Shown here one piece after another: positions 1 through 8,964 of a stretch of DNA of 13,796 nucleotides. The position numbers were made by a program, and so were the translations under genes. How positions within the stretch are numbered: position 1 is the stretch's first letter; the number at the start of each line of letters is the position of its first letter. The notes under the pieces are model-generated. The model saw nothing but the letters and a program-made list of their open reading frames with translations, did no database searches and was not told the origin of the DNA. The stretch is from Funneliformis mosseae (Eukaryota > Glomeromycota > Glomeromycetes > Glomerales > Glomeraceae). The stretch covers positions 1-13,796 of the forward strand of contig CAJVPP010002702.1 in NCBI GenBank assembly GCA_910592005.1, read 5' to 3'.

Positions 1-934
1 TCATCAAGACGGTTCTAATGATACTATTTCCATCGAAACATTGATCATTAGTTCAAAAGTTATTCCATTTAACAGTACTTAATTTCTTTCTTATATATAT
101 ACATTTTATTGTTACCAATCAATCTTATATTTTATAAAGGTTTCATTTTATATACACCTTAAATTCACACAATATATATACTGTACACTTTATTTTATTT
201 CATTGTTGATCTTTCTTAATTAAATTCTCGTATATACAAATTTTATTTTAATATATATTTACATATACTTTATTTATTTATTATATTTGTTTTGCATTAC
301 ATATATTTAAAGTTAGTCAAATATTCTATTTTTATAATTTGTGATTTTTGTTATTGTTAAAGATGGTACCTTAATTAGTTAAAACAGGTGACAAATAAGT
401 ATCACAATATTGCAACGCTATCTTTAGTTATTGTATATTAGTTTAAATAAAATAAAATAAAATAAATACCAATATATTATTTTACTATTTAATTATATTA
501 CCAATCTTTTATAAACTCTCACTTTACAACTTTTATTTATTTTGCATACTATAATTGCAAGTAATATTATAATTACGTTATTTATTAAATATACTAAATA
601 TGTATTATAGTTTAATAATTAAATAAAATATTCTAAAATTAATATTTGCCAGAAAATGCAATTTTAAATGGTGTGGGTAAAATATTTTACATTAAAAAGT
701 AATTCTAAATAATACAAACTCATATAATATATAAAATTTGAATTAATAAATACTAAAATAGTATAAGCTAATTTTTATCACATACATACAATTTAATAAA
801 AATAGATAATCATTCCCTCATTAGTATATTTATAGTAAATAAAGTGCCTTAATATATATACTGTGCGTAATTACTCATGTAATTATTCAAACAAAACTTC
901 TTTTTCATATTTTAATCACAAAAGCATATTAGAA
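1..934. other. AT-rich gene-free stretch
   Basis: No open frame with coding character was seen on either strand. The stretch is dominated by A/T runs and TA-rich simple sequence, including a short run of TAAAA-type units near 446-467. It precedes the MULE transposase remnant and could include the element's undetected terminal repeat or promoter, but no inverted partner was found. Confidence 0.7.
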
Positions 935-2360
935 ATGGAAAACTATGAAATATATAATATTGTTTCTATCCCAAAAAGAAAATGATAAAATAAATATTCA
1001 AGACTATTTAATAGTAAAAGAATGAAGAAGAAAGGATAAATATTATTAGTATTGTGAGAGAAGAAAACTATATAATTGTAAGAGTCGTACAGTAACAATT
1101 TTTTATCATGGGCTCAATTATCTTAAAAAACTTATTAAACATGATTATTTGTATTAGGTTAGTAATGCAGAAATTACAAAAACTATCAGCTAAATCAAGC
1201 AGAAAGCTCGTGCAATAAGAGATAAACCTATACAGATCATTCAAGATATCACAGTTAATATGTTATAAGAGTATTAGTCCTACATGCTATCTTCTAATGC
1301 TCTTCGTTCAAAAATTAAATGTGTTAAAAGAGCAAAAATGCTTGTTCAACCACAAACTATTGAAGAAGTTAATATTTCAGATTTACTTCGTTTAACTTTA
1401 AATGGTGATCCTTTCTTAGTAAGGGACTATGAAATTGATGATAATTAAATTTTACTATTTGCTACATAAGCAAATATTCAACGCTTATCTCAGACTCTAT
1501 TTTGGCTAATAGATGGTACTTTCAAAAATGTTCTAACAGTATTTTGGCAATTATATACCATTCATACACCTGTTGGTGATAAAAATTCAAGAATTCTTCC
1601 TTTTGTTTTCTCATTGGTAACAAGTAAATTAGAAGAAATTTACAAAAATTTGTTTGAAGAATTAATTGATTTTGCAGCAGAAAATGAGCTTACCTTACAA
1701 CCTAACTGATTTTGAGTTAGCATCAATCAATGCATTCCATTATATATTTCTTAATGTTGAAAACAAAGAATGTTTTTTTTTTATTTAGGACAGTCTGGAT
1801 GGTGAAAAATTTAATCATGTGGACTTACTACTAGATATAACAATGATGAGGAATTTAGTTTAATATTGTGACATTTGTTTGCATTACCTTTTTTACCTCT
1901 ATAGGAAATTCCTGAAGAATTTAATGTATTAAAGCTTGAAATACCTTCAGAAGTAAATGAAGTTATTTAATGATTTGAATACAATTATGTTTATGAAAGA
2001 ATACGTCGACATCTTCAAAATAAAACTGTTATTTGTTCAGCTTCTTTATTTTCACTACAGTTATAATCAGTATATAATTCAAATGAGATGGAAATTTTAC
2101 AAACTCAAAATAATATTAAAGCTTAGTATCAGCGTTAGGAAATTTTGGTTGAAAAAAGTCTTATAGGTGTTTATAGGATGATCGAAGAGTTACAGAAGGA
2201 ACAACAAAATGTAGAACATTAAGTTGAAAGTATTATTCGTGATGAGTGACGACTAGCAAAAAAAAAACCTTAATTGAGAGGAAAACAAGAATAATGATGA
2301 TGATAGTTAATGATAGAGAAAACTGCTTAGTGATGAATTTTCTATGAGGGATCACTCATA
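935..2360 (+). pseudogene. Decayed FLYWCH-domain MULE (Mutator-like) transposase
   Basis: Remnant of a cut-and-paste DNA transposase. From ATG 935 the frame shifts by one base near 971 and then runs in one frame to about 1706. The FLYWCH zinc finger is at about 1035-1085 (YY-stop-YC, then NCKSR, then T), with its Trp now TAG at 1047. The MULE core follows: WLIDGTFK at 1506-1529 (first catalytic Asp), QLYTIH and PVGD, then TDFELASINA from 1705 (second Asp), where about four residues before TDF appear deleted together with a frameshift. From about 1785 a third frame carries the rest: RYNNDEEFSL, LPFLP, RIRRHLQN and TQNNIKA-stop-YQR-stop-EILVE. The Trp residues expected in that last motif are TAG at 2124 and 2136, and the usual Glu is Lys. 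The tail (IVNDREN, then NFL-stop-GITHN) has moved frame again after the A-run at 2259-2267. About nine stops lie in 972-1706 alone, so it is inactive. Terminal inverted repeats were not found. Confidence 0.85.
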
Positions 2361-2589
2361 ATCTTATGATATAATTATAATACTTTTTGAATTATTTCTT
2401 TTTTATGAACATTGTGACTGGATTGACCTGATTATTATCCTGACTTAGTATTAGAAATGCCATGATTTCAAGAAAATTATACAACTTTGAATATATGCAA
2501 TTTAAAACTATTATTAAACAATAATTTTGCAATCCTATTTCAAAGAAGTAAAATATGAACCTAATGCAGAATAATGATTATCTGAAACA
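2361..2589. other. Spacer between MULE remnant and F-box/LRR array
   Basis: AT-rich, no coding frame seen. The right end of the MULE element, if preserved, should lie here, but no terminal inverted repeat could be paired with sequence upstream of 935. Confidence 0.55.
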
Positions 2590-2645
2590 GTGATCATCAA
2601 TATGCATAATTTTATTTTTTGTTAAAGATACAGCATATATTATTT

Positions 2646-3561
2646 ATGATGCATTTGGGTGTTATAAATTTACTAAAACTATTAGAGCAGATTTTATATT
2701 TCTTAGTGGTAGATAAGTCACTATATTCTGCTTTATTTATTTGCCAACTTTGGTATAGATATGATGTTCTCATTCTATAGAAATATGTTAAGCTAAAGAC
2801 AAGTAGCATACGAAAAATTTTTATGAAATACTGCGTGAAGAATAAAAGTTAGTTTATTGTTTGAATGTAACTCATTTGGAAATTTCAAATTATTATTGAC
2901 TTTCAGATAAAAAATTTAAAAGAATCGCAAACTTGCTCTCAATATAATTCATTTAGATTTTAGCTATAGCAAGGGATTCAGTGATAAGACACTAAAACGA
3001 ATAGCAAAATTATATTCTAATTTGAAGTATCTCAATTTGCAGAAGGATAGAGAAGTAGGCCATAATTAGAATCAGACATCTTAAAATGTTCACCTTAAAA
3101 GAATAAGAAGGTTAATATACGAGAACTATATTCCTTCCTCTGGCAACCCTAGCTATAATACTGAAATAACTGATGATGGTCTATCAATAGTCATACTAAG
3201 ATGCCGTAAATTAGAATATCTCAATATTTCCTAGTACATGATGATTACTGATATAACTATCAATGTAATTGTTAATTTATACCTTAATTTAAAATATCTT
3301 GATCTAAAGGGTTATAATATCAGTAAAGAAGCTATATGCTAGCTTATTCTAAATGTTTATGTTGAAAATATCATAGGTGTGTCACCTCATTATATTAGTG
3401 TAATAAATAAATATCTTAGCCAATACAATGTTTGTAAATTGGTTGAGTTAGAGCGGAAAATAAAGGATCGTAACGGTGCTAATAATCTGAATTCCACCTT
3501 AATATTAAGAGCTATTAATAACTTACTAGCTAATCAGATCAAGTTAGTTAGTCTGGAGTAG
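2646..3561 (+). pseudogene. F-box/LRR (RNI-like) protein, copy 1, decayed
   Basis: Family role (known): the F-box binds Skp1 in an SCF ubiquitin ligase and the leucine-rich repeats choose the target. ATG 2646 opens an F-box-like stretch: LLEQILYFL (residues 12-20), DKSLYSALF (23-31), CQLWYRYD (33-40). The Trp expected in the closing LILW motif is TAG at 2778. Two frame changes (about 2865 and 2935) lead to a long frame from 2941: IIHLDFSYSKGFSDKTLKRIA, then NLKYLNL, EITDDGLSIV, KLEYLNIS, MMITDITINVIV, NLKYLDLKG and ISKEAI. These are typical F-box/LRR repeats of about 26 residues. In-frame stops in this part are TAG 3067, TAA 3082, one TAG after LNIS and one TAG after EAIC; the last aligns with Gln CAG in copy 2. 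The final open part (3379-3561) is a charged tail not seen in the other copies. Non-functional as read. Confidence 0.85.
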
Positions 3562-3621
3562 CAATTAGCGTAATTTTATTTTTTTATTTAAAGATACAAC
3601 ATATAAAATGGAATATTTATA

Positions 3622-4822
3622 ATGCAATCAAATATTTTTAATATTGCAGAAGTATTAGAATAGATTTACATTTTTTAATGATAGATAAATCTCTCTATTC
3701 TACTTTATTTATTTTCTGATTGTTATACAGATATGATGTTCCTATTCTATGAAGACGCGTAAAGCTAAAGAAAAATAACTTAAGTTATAGATATCATTTC
3801 TTAGAAGATTATAATTATTATGTAAGAGACTGTACTAGATGCAAAAGATTTATAAAAATAATAAATGGAAAGCATAAGTCAGCTTATATCTCAAATCTAA
3901 CCCATCTAAAAATTACTTATTATCATTCACTTTCAGATAAAATAATAAAAAATATTGTAAATACATTTCTGAATATAAATCATTTAGATTTCAAAAAAAG
4001 TATAAGTTTTGGTGATAGATCACTATTTATAATAGCAGAATCATATTCTAATTTAAGATATCTCAATTTGTGGGATGCTTAAGCAATAACTGATAAAGGC
4101 TTATGTGTAATAGTAGAATCATGCTATAAATTAAAACATCTAAATATTTTTTACTGCAGAAATATTACCAATAAATTTTTATTTAAAATCATAGAACATT
4201 GCCATAATTTACAAGTGTTTCACTTTGCTGAAGCATGGCGGATTACAGATAAATTTATAAGTTACATCTTAAACTTATGTCTAAATTTACGAAAACTTGA
4301 TATTGCATATAATAAGAAGATATCAAAGATGCTAATACTTTAATGCAAAGATGCTTTAATATAAAGTATCTCAACTTTTGTGATGCTATAACTTTGTGAG
4401 ATGATAGATTAATTATAGCTATCATTAAAAGATCTCTGAATTTAAGACATATAGAGATTAGCTGTAATGATATCACTGATAAGGTTACTGAAGTGTTAAC
4501 TTAAACTTGTGATAAATTAGAATATCTTGATCTGTGTTGCTGTGATTTTATTAGTGTGTCATCAATTTGTAATGTCATACGTTTCTGCCTAAAGCTTCAA
4601 CATCTCAATCTTAGTTACTATAATATTACAAGTAAGACTATTGAAGAAATTGCTCGCTCATGTCTTAATTTAAAATCTCTAAATTTGAAAGAATGTGAAA
4701 ATATTAGCAAAAAAGTCATGGACCAGCTAAATCTAAATATTCTTATCAAAAATTTTGATAAAAATTACTGCTGTTCTGATTTAGAATCTTCTAACTCTAA
4801 AACTGAAACTGAATCTAAATAA
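3622..4822 (+). pseudogene. F-box/LRR (RNI-like) protein, copy 2, decayed
   Basis: ATG 3622 starts MQSNIFNIAEVLE, where the next codon is TAG (3661) opposite CAG in copies 1 and 3. A one-base deletion in the following T run shifts the F-box frame. SLYSTLFIF then meets TGA 3717 (CGA in copy 3), and PIL meets TGA 3750 where Trp is expected. A long frame from 3750 carries a DCTRC pair of cysteines at about 3828-3842, then LRRs: NLRYLNLWDA, AITDKGLCVIVESC, KLKHLNIFYC, NITNKFLFKIIEHC, NLQVFHF, ITDKFI and NLRKLDIAYN. TAA 4080 interrupts once. A one-base shift near 4325 is followed by more repeats ([79 protein letters not shown]), broken by TGA 4397 and TAA 4502. The end is a Ser/Thr/Glu-rich tail to TAA 4820-4822. 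If the TAA and TAG codons just downstream were once Gln, the original end lay nearer 4850. Confidence 0.85.
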
Positions 4823-4895
4823 TCTAGCTAATCCAGAGCAGTGATCACATAATTTATTTTTCATTTAAAAATACAATATATAATATAGAATATTT

Positions 4896-5916
4896 ATGAT
4901 ATATACAAGCATTTTTATTATTGTAGAAGTATTAGAACAGATTTTATATTTTTTAGCGATAGGTAAATCCCTCTATTCTACTCTATTTGTTTCTCGACTG
5001 TAATACAGATGTGATGCTTCTATTCTATGAAAATGCGTTGAACTAAAGGGAAATGACATATATCACTCTCAATTGAAAAAATTTATGAAAATAGTGCGTA
5101 GAAAACAAAAGTCAGTTTATAACTCAAATCTAATTCATCTGAAAATTTCACACTACCACTTACTTTTGTATAAAAAATTCAATAATATTGTGCACTTATT
5201 CTCAAATATAATTTATTTAGATTTCAATTATACCACAGGATTTAGCAATAAAACACTAAAACGAATAGCAGAATCATACTTTAATCTAAAGTATCTTAAT
5301 TTACAAAAGGATAAATATATATCCTATAATATAGGCATAATAACTAATGAAGATCTATATGCAATTACTCTATCATACCATAAATTAGAATATCTAAATA
5401 TTTTTCATTGCACAGATATTTGTGAACTATCAATTTGTAATATTATTTGTTCTTATTCAAAGTTCAAACAACTAAGATCTTAGCTTTTGTAAAATTACGA
5501 TATAACGATTAAAGAGATTGCTAATTTGTCTTAATTTAAAATATCTTAATCTAGAAGAATATTATAAAATTAGTAAAGAAGCTGTAGATAAGCTAAATTC
5601 AAATATCTACGTAGAGAATTTTGTAAAAATTTTAATACCTCCTGATCTTATTAAAGTATTTAATAATCAAATTTTAGCTTAGAGCCTTCAAAGCATTTTA
5701 GATCTAAGTATGCAAGATAATTAGAATTCAGATCTATATTAGATATACAGGCAATCTAATTTTAATACAATTGCAATAATTTTAGATGATGTACTACTAC
5801 GTCTAGCATATTCTGCGAATATAATTCACATAAATCAGTAAGGCAGTGACGTTTATTGCGAAGCACTAAAAGAAAATATAGATGATGTTTATATGCTATC
5901 TAAGTCACTTACGTGA
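4896..5916 (+). pseudogene. F-box/LRR (RNI-like) protein, copy 3, decayed
   Basis: ATG 4896 aligns residue by residue with copy 1 through the F-box: VLEQILYFL, KSLYSTLF, SRL, then TAA 5001 where copy 1 has Trp TGG, then YRCDASIL and TGA 5028 at the second Trp. The same frame continues open from 5031 to 5480 with a basic stretch and LRRs: IIYLDFNYTTGFSNKTLKRIA, NLKYLNLQKD, ITNEDLYAIT, KLEYLNIFHC, DICELSICNII. TAG 5481 and a TAA follow, then a one-base shift near 5520-5530 restores CLNLKYLNLEEY, ISKEAVDKL and VENF. The C-terminal tail holds three TAG and one TAA (for example TAG 5680 in ILA-stop-SLQS), all plausible former Gln codons. The frame closes at TGA 5914-5916. It converges with the minus-strand remnant ending at 5934. 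Confidence 0.85.
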
Positions 5917-5919
5917 CTT
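5903..5919. other. Short inverted repeat between converging genes
   Basis: AAGTCAC-TTA-CGTGACTT region: the 7-bp arms AAGTCAC and GTGACTT flank TTAC and cover the last codons and TGA of F-box/LRR copy 3. It ends about 15 bases before the stop of the opposite gene. It could form a small hairpin, but a role is not shown. Confidence 0.35.
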
Positions 5920-5933
5920 TAGAAGAACATCTT

Positions 5934-6473
5934 TTAGAAAATGGTTATTTGTTCACGTATTTCAGGATCCTTATTTTTAGCATCATTAAGCAAATTTACC
6001 ATTCTTTCTGTAGTTATCACTTGGTATAATATCGCAACTAATTCATAGCTCAACCATCCTTTTTTACCTTTTCCTATTTGAGTGATAAAGTCAATTATGC
6101 AATTATCTATTTTATTTCTATAATATTCTGTTTTGGAGACGAATTTATCTTGACTTAATGTATCACAAAATACTTTTATACTAAAGAGTTCTCTCATTAA
6201 AAAGTGATATGCTTTTTCTCTTAGATCATCACATTAGTTTTCAAGCTTAATCGAAAGATTAATAAAATTATCAACCTAAGATATACTTTTTTGATCATAT
6301 GATAATACTTTGTGAACTTCATTAACTATTAAACCTTAACACACAAGTTTTTGTAATTCTATATCTGTTACTGTAAGGCTTCTGGATTGGATCTTATTAG
6401 CTGATAGTATGAATTAAATATGTCTTTTATTCTTTTTATGAATCATATTTACCCTTAATTCTAGAAGAGTGAA
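5934..6473 (-). pseudogene. C-terminal remnant of an uncharacterised protein, four internal stops
   Basis: One minus-strand frame runs from about 6473 to the TAA at 5936-5934 without any frameshift, about 180 codons, broken by only four codons: TAA 6416, TAA 6338, TAG 6278 and TAA 6236. Each sits in an otherwise sensible helical sequence and each fits a former Gln. The uninterrupted C-terminal part (ATG 6197) includes REKAYHFLMRELF just around its start, then KIDNCIIDFITQIGKGKKGW, LVAILYQVITTERMVNLL and KDPEIREQ. An in-frame ATG lies at 6446, but the true N-terminus is probably lost upstream. No catalytic motif, signal peptide or membrane segment is seen; the sequence is mostly amphipathic helix. 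I associate it loosely with expanded coiled-coil proteins of Glomeromycotina, from memory and not proven here. It lies 165 bp downstream of another minus-strand remnant and could be a displaced part of a related gene. Confidence 0.65.
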
Positions 6474-6637
6474 TTCAAATTTTCAAAGAAAAATAAATAA
6501 AATAAATAATTGCAGATATAGTGATGTAGTTACTGCAGAGAAGTTTAATAATGATATTTTACTGTGCATAATATTTAAACCACTCATGTGATTCAAAAAA
6601 AATAGATAATCCAATATTAAAGTATGTAATAATTTCT
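6474..6637. other. Spacer between two minus-strand remnants
   Basis: AT-rich, no recognisable coding sequence on either strand. Confidence 0.5.
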
Positions 6638-7186
6638 TTAAGCAGTTACCGGAGAGATAATAAAACTCATTATTAGTGAGGGTTTTCTTTCGTATCTTCT
6701 GTCACAATAATAATAATTTCTATTATATTCATCATATTCATTATATCTACTGTATTTACTATCATCTGAATCATCTAGCATCCCTCTTCAGAATCATTAG
6801 AATCAGAGTTATTATCTGACTTACTTTTGTATATTTCTTTTCCTGATTACGAAATAGCTTCTTTATTCATTTTTTTTCACTGATTGGAGTATAGAATCAA
6901 TTTCCTTATCAAAATACACACAATCCTTTACACAATCTTCCAAAAGCATTTTGTAAAAATCATTCTCAACCTGAATTGCTTGGCTGATTTCTTTAGAATC
7001 ATCAGAAGAATTAAAAGTTATGAGTTAAAGGGATAGGTGCTGTTGATTTGCTTATCTTCACTAAAACTAAAAAATTCGCTCGCATCTCTGACATATCAGT
7101 TTGACTGAAAAAATCATCGTTAATAAAATTGTCCTAATCCTCACTGTAGGGTTGAGAAATTTGTATGTACTAGGCAAATTTTGACC

Positions 7187-7280
7187 TTGTACTTGTACTG
7201 TACTGTACTAAATTTTATATTAATTATTATGTGTACTAACTGTACTAAACTGTACTAAGCTGTATTAACTGTACTAATTT
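7187..7280. repeat. Short tandem repeat of about 10 bp (ACTGTACTA-type)
   Basis: Irregular tandem units of the type AACTGTACTA or CTTGTACTGTACT, about eight in all, split by a TTTATATTAATTATT interruption. They lie inside the minus-strand pseudogene, between its helical block and its acidic tail, and disrupt the coding frame. GTAC is itself palindromic, so the array is rich in small inverted motifs. Confidence 0.75.
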
Positions 7281-7790
7281 CCTAACCCTGCTTACTGAAA
7301 TCTATACTAGGCTTATTTGAGAAATGATTCATAATCTTTTGGATTTCATTATTAGTAAACTTTGATATTTCATTTATACTATATGACTTGATATACTGGA
7401 TTTTATCCAATTTTATTTTTTCGAAAAGTTTGTAGATCTTCTCAGCTTTTTGAATTTTTTTACGCAAACTATCTCTTATTATGTTTAGAAGTAATACCCT
7501 TATATCTTGAGATCTTTTCTTATGAAAGATATTAACTTACTTCACGATTTCATTATATATTAGACCTCTTACCTTCTTTTCACCAATTTTATTTTTATCA
7601 TAAGGCCTCCAACTGAAATATGAAATTTCTTCCATAGTGATACTAGTAAAATATTTCTTCTTGATTGCTTTTAATCTATGCTCTTCTGTAATAAGTGCTT
7701 TATTACATAACTAGGCCAAATGTTAAGATATCTCTATCATAGTAGTCCCATGAAATGAAAACACTAATGCATTTAAATTATCAGATTTCT

Positions 7791-7812
7791 AGGACTGCAC
7801 GGTCTCAGAAAT
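7791..7812. repeat. Dispersed short repeat, copy A (inside pseudogene)
   Basis: A GGACTGCACGGTCTCAGAAA block that resembles GGACTGTGCAGTCTCGGAAA at about 8501-8520 in the same orientation, with four mismatches, all transitions. On the minus strand both read S-E-T-x-Q-S-(Q or stop)-K-S, and copy A carries TAG where copy B has CAA. Confidence 0.5.
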
Positions 7813-8394
7813 TTTAGTCACATGATTTTCTTTTGGTACAGATGAAGAGATTTCTTAAATCAATCCCTGCCATTTTTTCATTCTTCTTCTCCTTATTGCA
7901 TTACTTTATTTCATTACTAACAATTTTCTTATGAGTTTCAAGTAAGAAACTATTCATATCTTTCTCTTCTAATGATTTGCCGTTAGCCATTAAGACACTT
8001 CGCAGGTACTTCACAGAATTAGCAGGTATCATAGCCACCTCTGTTACCAGTTCTTGTTTATTATAGCAATCCTCTTCAGAAAAGGAATTATCTGTTTTCA
8101 CATCCACTAATAGTTTCTCATAATACTCTACAATTGAATTAAAGTTAGATGTACTATTATCAGAAGGATTATCATTATTCAACTGCTCTTTTACTGGTAA
8201 GAAAGCCTGTTCTACTATCGCAAGTCTGATCTCAAGCTTCTTATTTTTTTATATCAGTTTCTCAACTCTAATATCACATCTGGTATTCCCCTCCATAATC
8301 TCTTTAGAGTTTCAGCTTTTTTAGCCTTAAGCTCAGAATTCTTAGCTTCAAGTTCAACGATTCACTATTTCAATACTTCAAGCTCAGATGTCAT

Positions 8395-8940
8395 TATTAA
8401 TAAATTTTATATAAGAAATGGAATATTCAAAAGTAAGTTAGTACAGTATATATCAGATATAAGAAAAATAGACATAGGTTATGGCGTTACAAGATTTTTG
8501 GGACTGTGCAGTCTCGGAAAAAATGCCAAGAAAAATTTTTTATTATTACATGCAAAAATAAATACAAATGTTCAGGACTTAGCCCACGATACACATTAAT
8601 TTTTGATAAATTTTTTGATATGTACTATGCCGGCACATGTCAAATCAGCGCAGTAAACATTGTAGCTTCGCTGGTGCTTATCATATGCCCTATTCAAATA
8701 TCTGGCACAGTAAATCAAATAAATTTTCTGGCAATGTGCAAAAACGCAACTTCTTCGAATATTTTGCAGAGTGGAATGCTACAAAATTAAATATAATGGT
8801 AAGGTGGTATTGATTATTTTTTATCGAAAATTATAGACATGTACTTATTTCTATTCTCCGATACTATAGGGTCCGAAATTATTTCACAACGGAATAGTTC
8901 TCTTGTGGAACTTAATATTTTACATGATCTATGTGTGTGG
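8395..8940. other. Intergenic stretch with degenerate GGCAC/GGCAA motifs
   Basis: No supported gene. An open frame at 8506-8790 (+) lacks any recognisable domain or coding bias. Three loosely similar motifs, GGCACATGTCAAAT (8632), GGCACAGTAAATCAAAT (8704) and GGCAATGTGCAAAA (8730), suggest an old dispersed repeat. The block at about 8501-8520 is copy B of the short repeat also seen at 7791. Confidence 0.45.
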
Positions 8941-8954
8941 GAGTGAAAAGGGTG

Positions 8955-8964
8955 ATATAAATAG
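8955..8964 (+). promoter_or_regulatory. TATA-box-like core promoter element
   Basis: ATATAAATAG followed by GCG is close to a canonical TATA box, in a locally less AT-rich stretch (8930-9090) that also holds GTGTGTGGGAGTG upstream and a CTCCCTCCCTC tract downstream. No open frame starts soon after, and the next gene begins at 9856, so it may belong to a lost gene, a solo LTR or a long 5' leader. Confidence 0.35.

Larger units (their letters stand above)
2590..5916 (+). repeat. Tandem triplication of an F-box/LRR gene with its upstream flank
   Basis: Three direct repeats, each an F-box/LRR pseudogene preceded by a similar flank. The flanks (about 2583-2645, 3562-3621 and 4836-4895) share an ATAATTTTATTTTTT-like block, then AAAGATACAACATATA or a variant, then the ATG. 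The first and third also share CAGTGATCA just upstream. Unit spacing is about 976 and 1274 bp; the middle copy keeps more leucine-rich repeats. Sequence identity between copies is clearly below that of a recent duplication. Confidence 0.8.
6638..8394 (-). pseudogene. Decayed coiled-coil/low-complexity protein of a lineage-expanded family
   Basis: ATG 8394 starts MTSELEVLK, then IVELEAKNSELKAKKAETL, a heptad-like Glu/Leu/Lys coiled coil, with TAG and TGA after LK. A frameshift near 8250 leads to KNKKLEIRLAIVEQ and a Ser/Asn-rich linker. Next comes GKSLEEKDMNSFLLETHKK with IVSNEIK, ended by TAA 7901. After another frame change come QGLI-stop-EISSSVPKE and TMIEIS-stop-HLA-stop-LCNKAL. The frame at 7540-7282 carries DSLRKKIQKAEKIYKLFEKI and IKSYSINEISKFTNNEIQKI. 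A short tandem repeat (7187-7280) then interrupts it. Beyond it are an acidic stretch, an Asn/Asp/Tyr-rich segment (YSRYNEYDEYNRNYYY) and a distinct end, IMSFIISPVTA-stop at 6638. I recognise this order (coiled coil, linker, RKK helical block, DSDD/Tyr-rich tail) from uncharacterised Rhizophagus proteins; that is recall, not a search. Function unknown; probably nuclear or cytosolic, as no signal peptide is seen. Confidence 0.7.

Noticed and set aside
1957..2166. Plus-strand open frame of 69 codons
   Set aside because: It is out of frame with the MULE sequence that reads through the same bases (RIRRHLQN, TQNNIKA, EILVE).
2612..2809. Minus-strand open frame of 65 codons
   Set aside because: It is antisense to the F-box start of copy 1, which aligns with two paralogues on the plus strand.
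4255..4476. Minus-strand open frame of 73 codons
   Set aside because: It is antisense to clear leucine-rich repeats of copy 2.
935..8394. A reassigned genetic code in which UAA/UAG encode Gln and UGA is the only stop
   Set aside because: It is tempting because most internal stops are TAA/TAG at Gln-like positions and copy 3 of the F-box/LRR gene ends in TGA. But paralogue alignment shows Trp and Arg positions also becoming TAA, TAG or TGA, frameshifts accompany them, and the better-preserved gene at 9856-11917 ends in TAG. Transition decay explains all of this.
8506..8790. Plus-strand open frame of 94 codons starting at CTG/ATG-like codon near 8506
   Set aside because: It has no recognisable domain, no paralogue in the window, and its beginning overlaps a short dispersed repeat. 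It is kept only as intergenic sequence.
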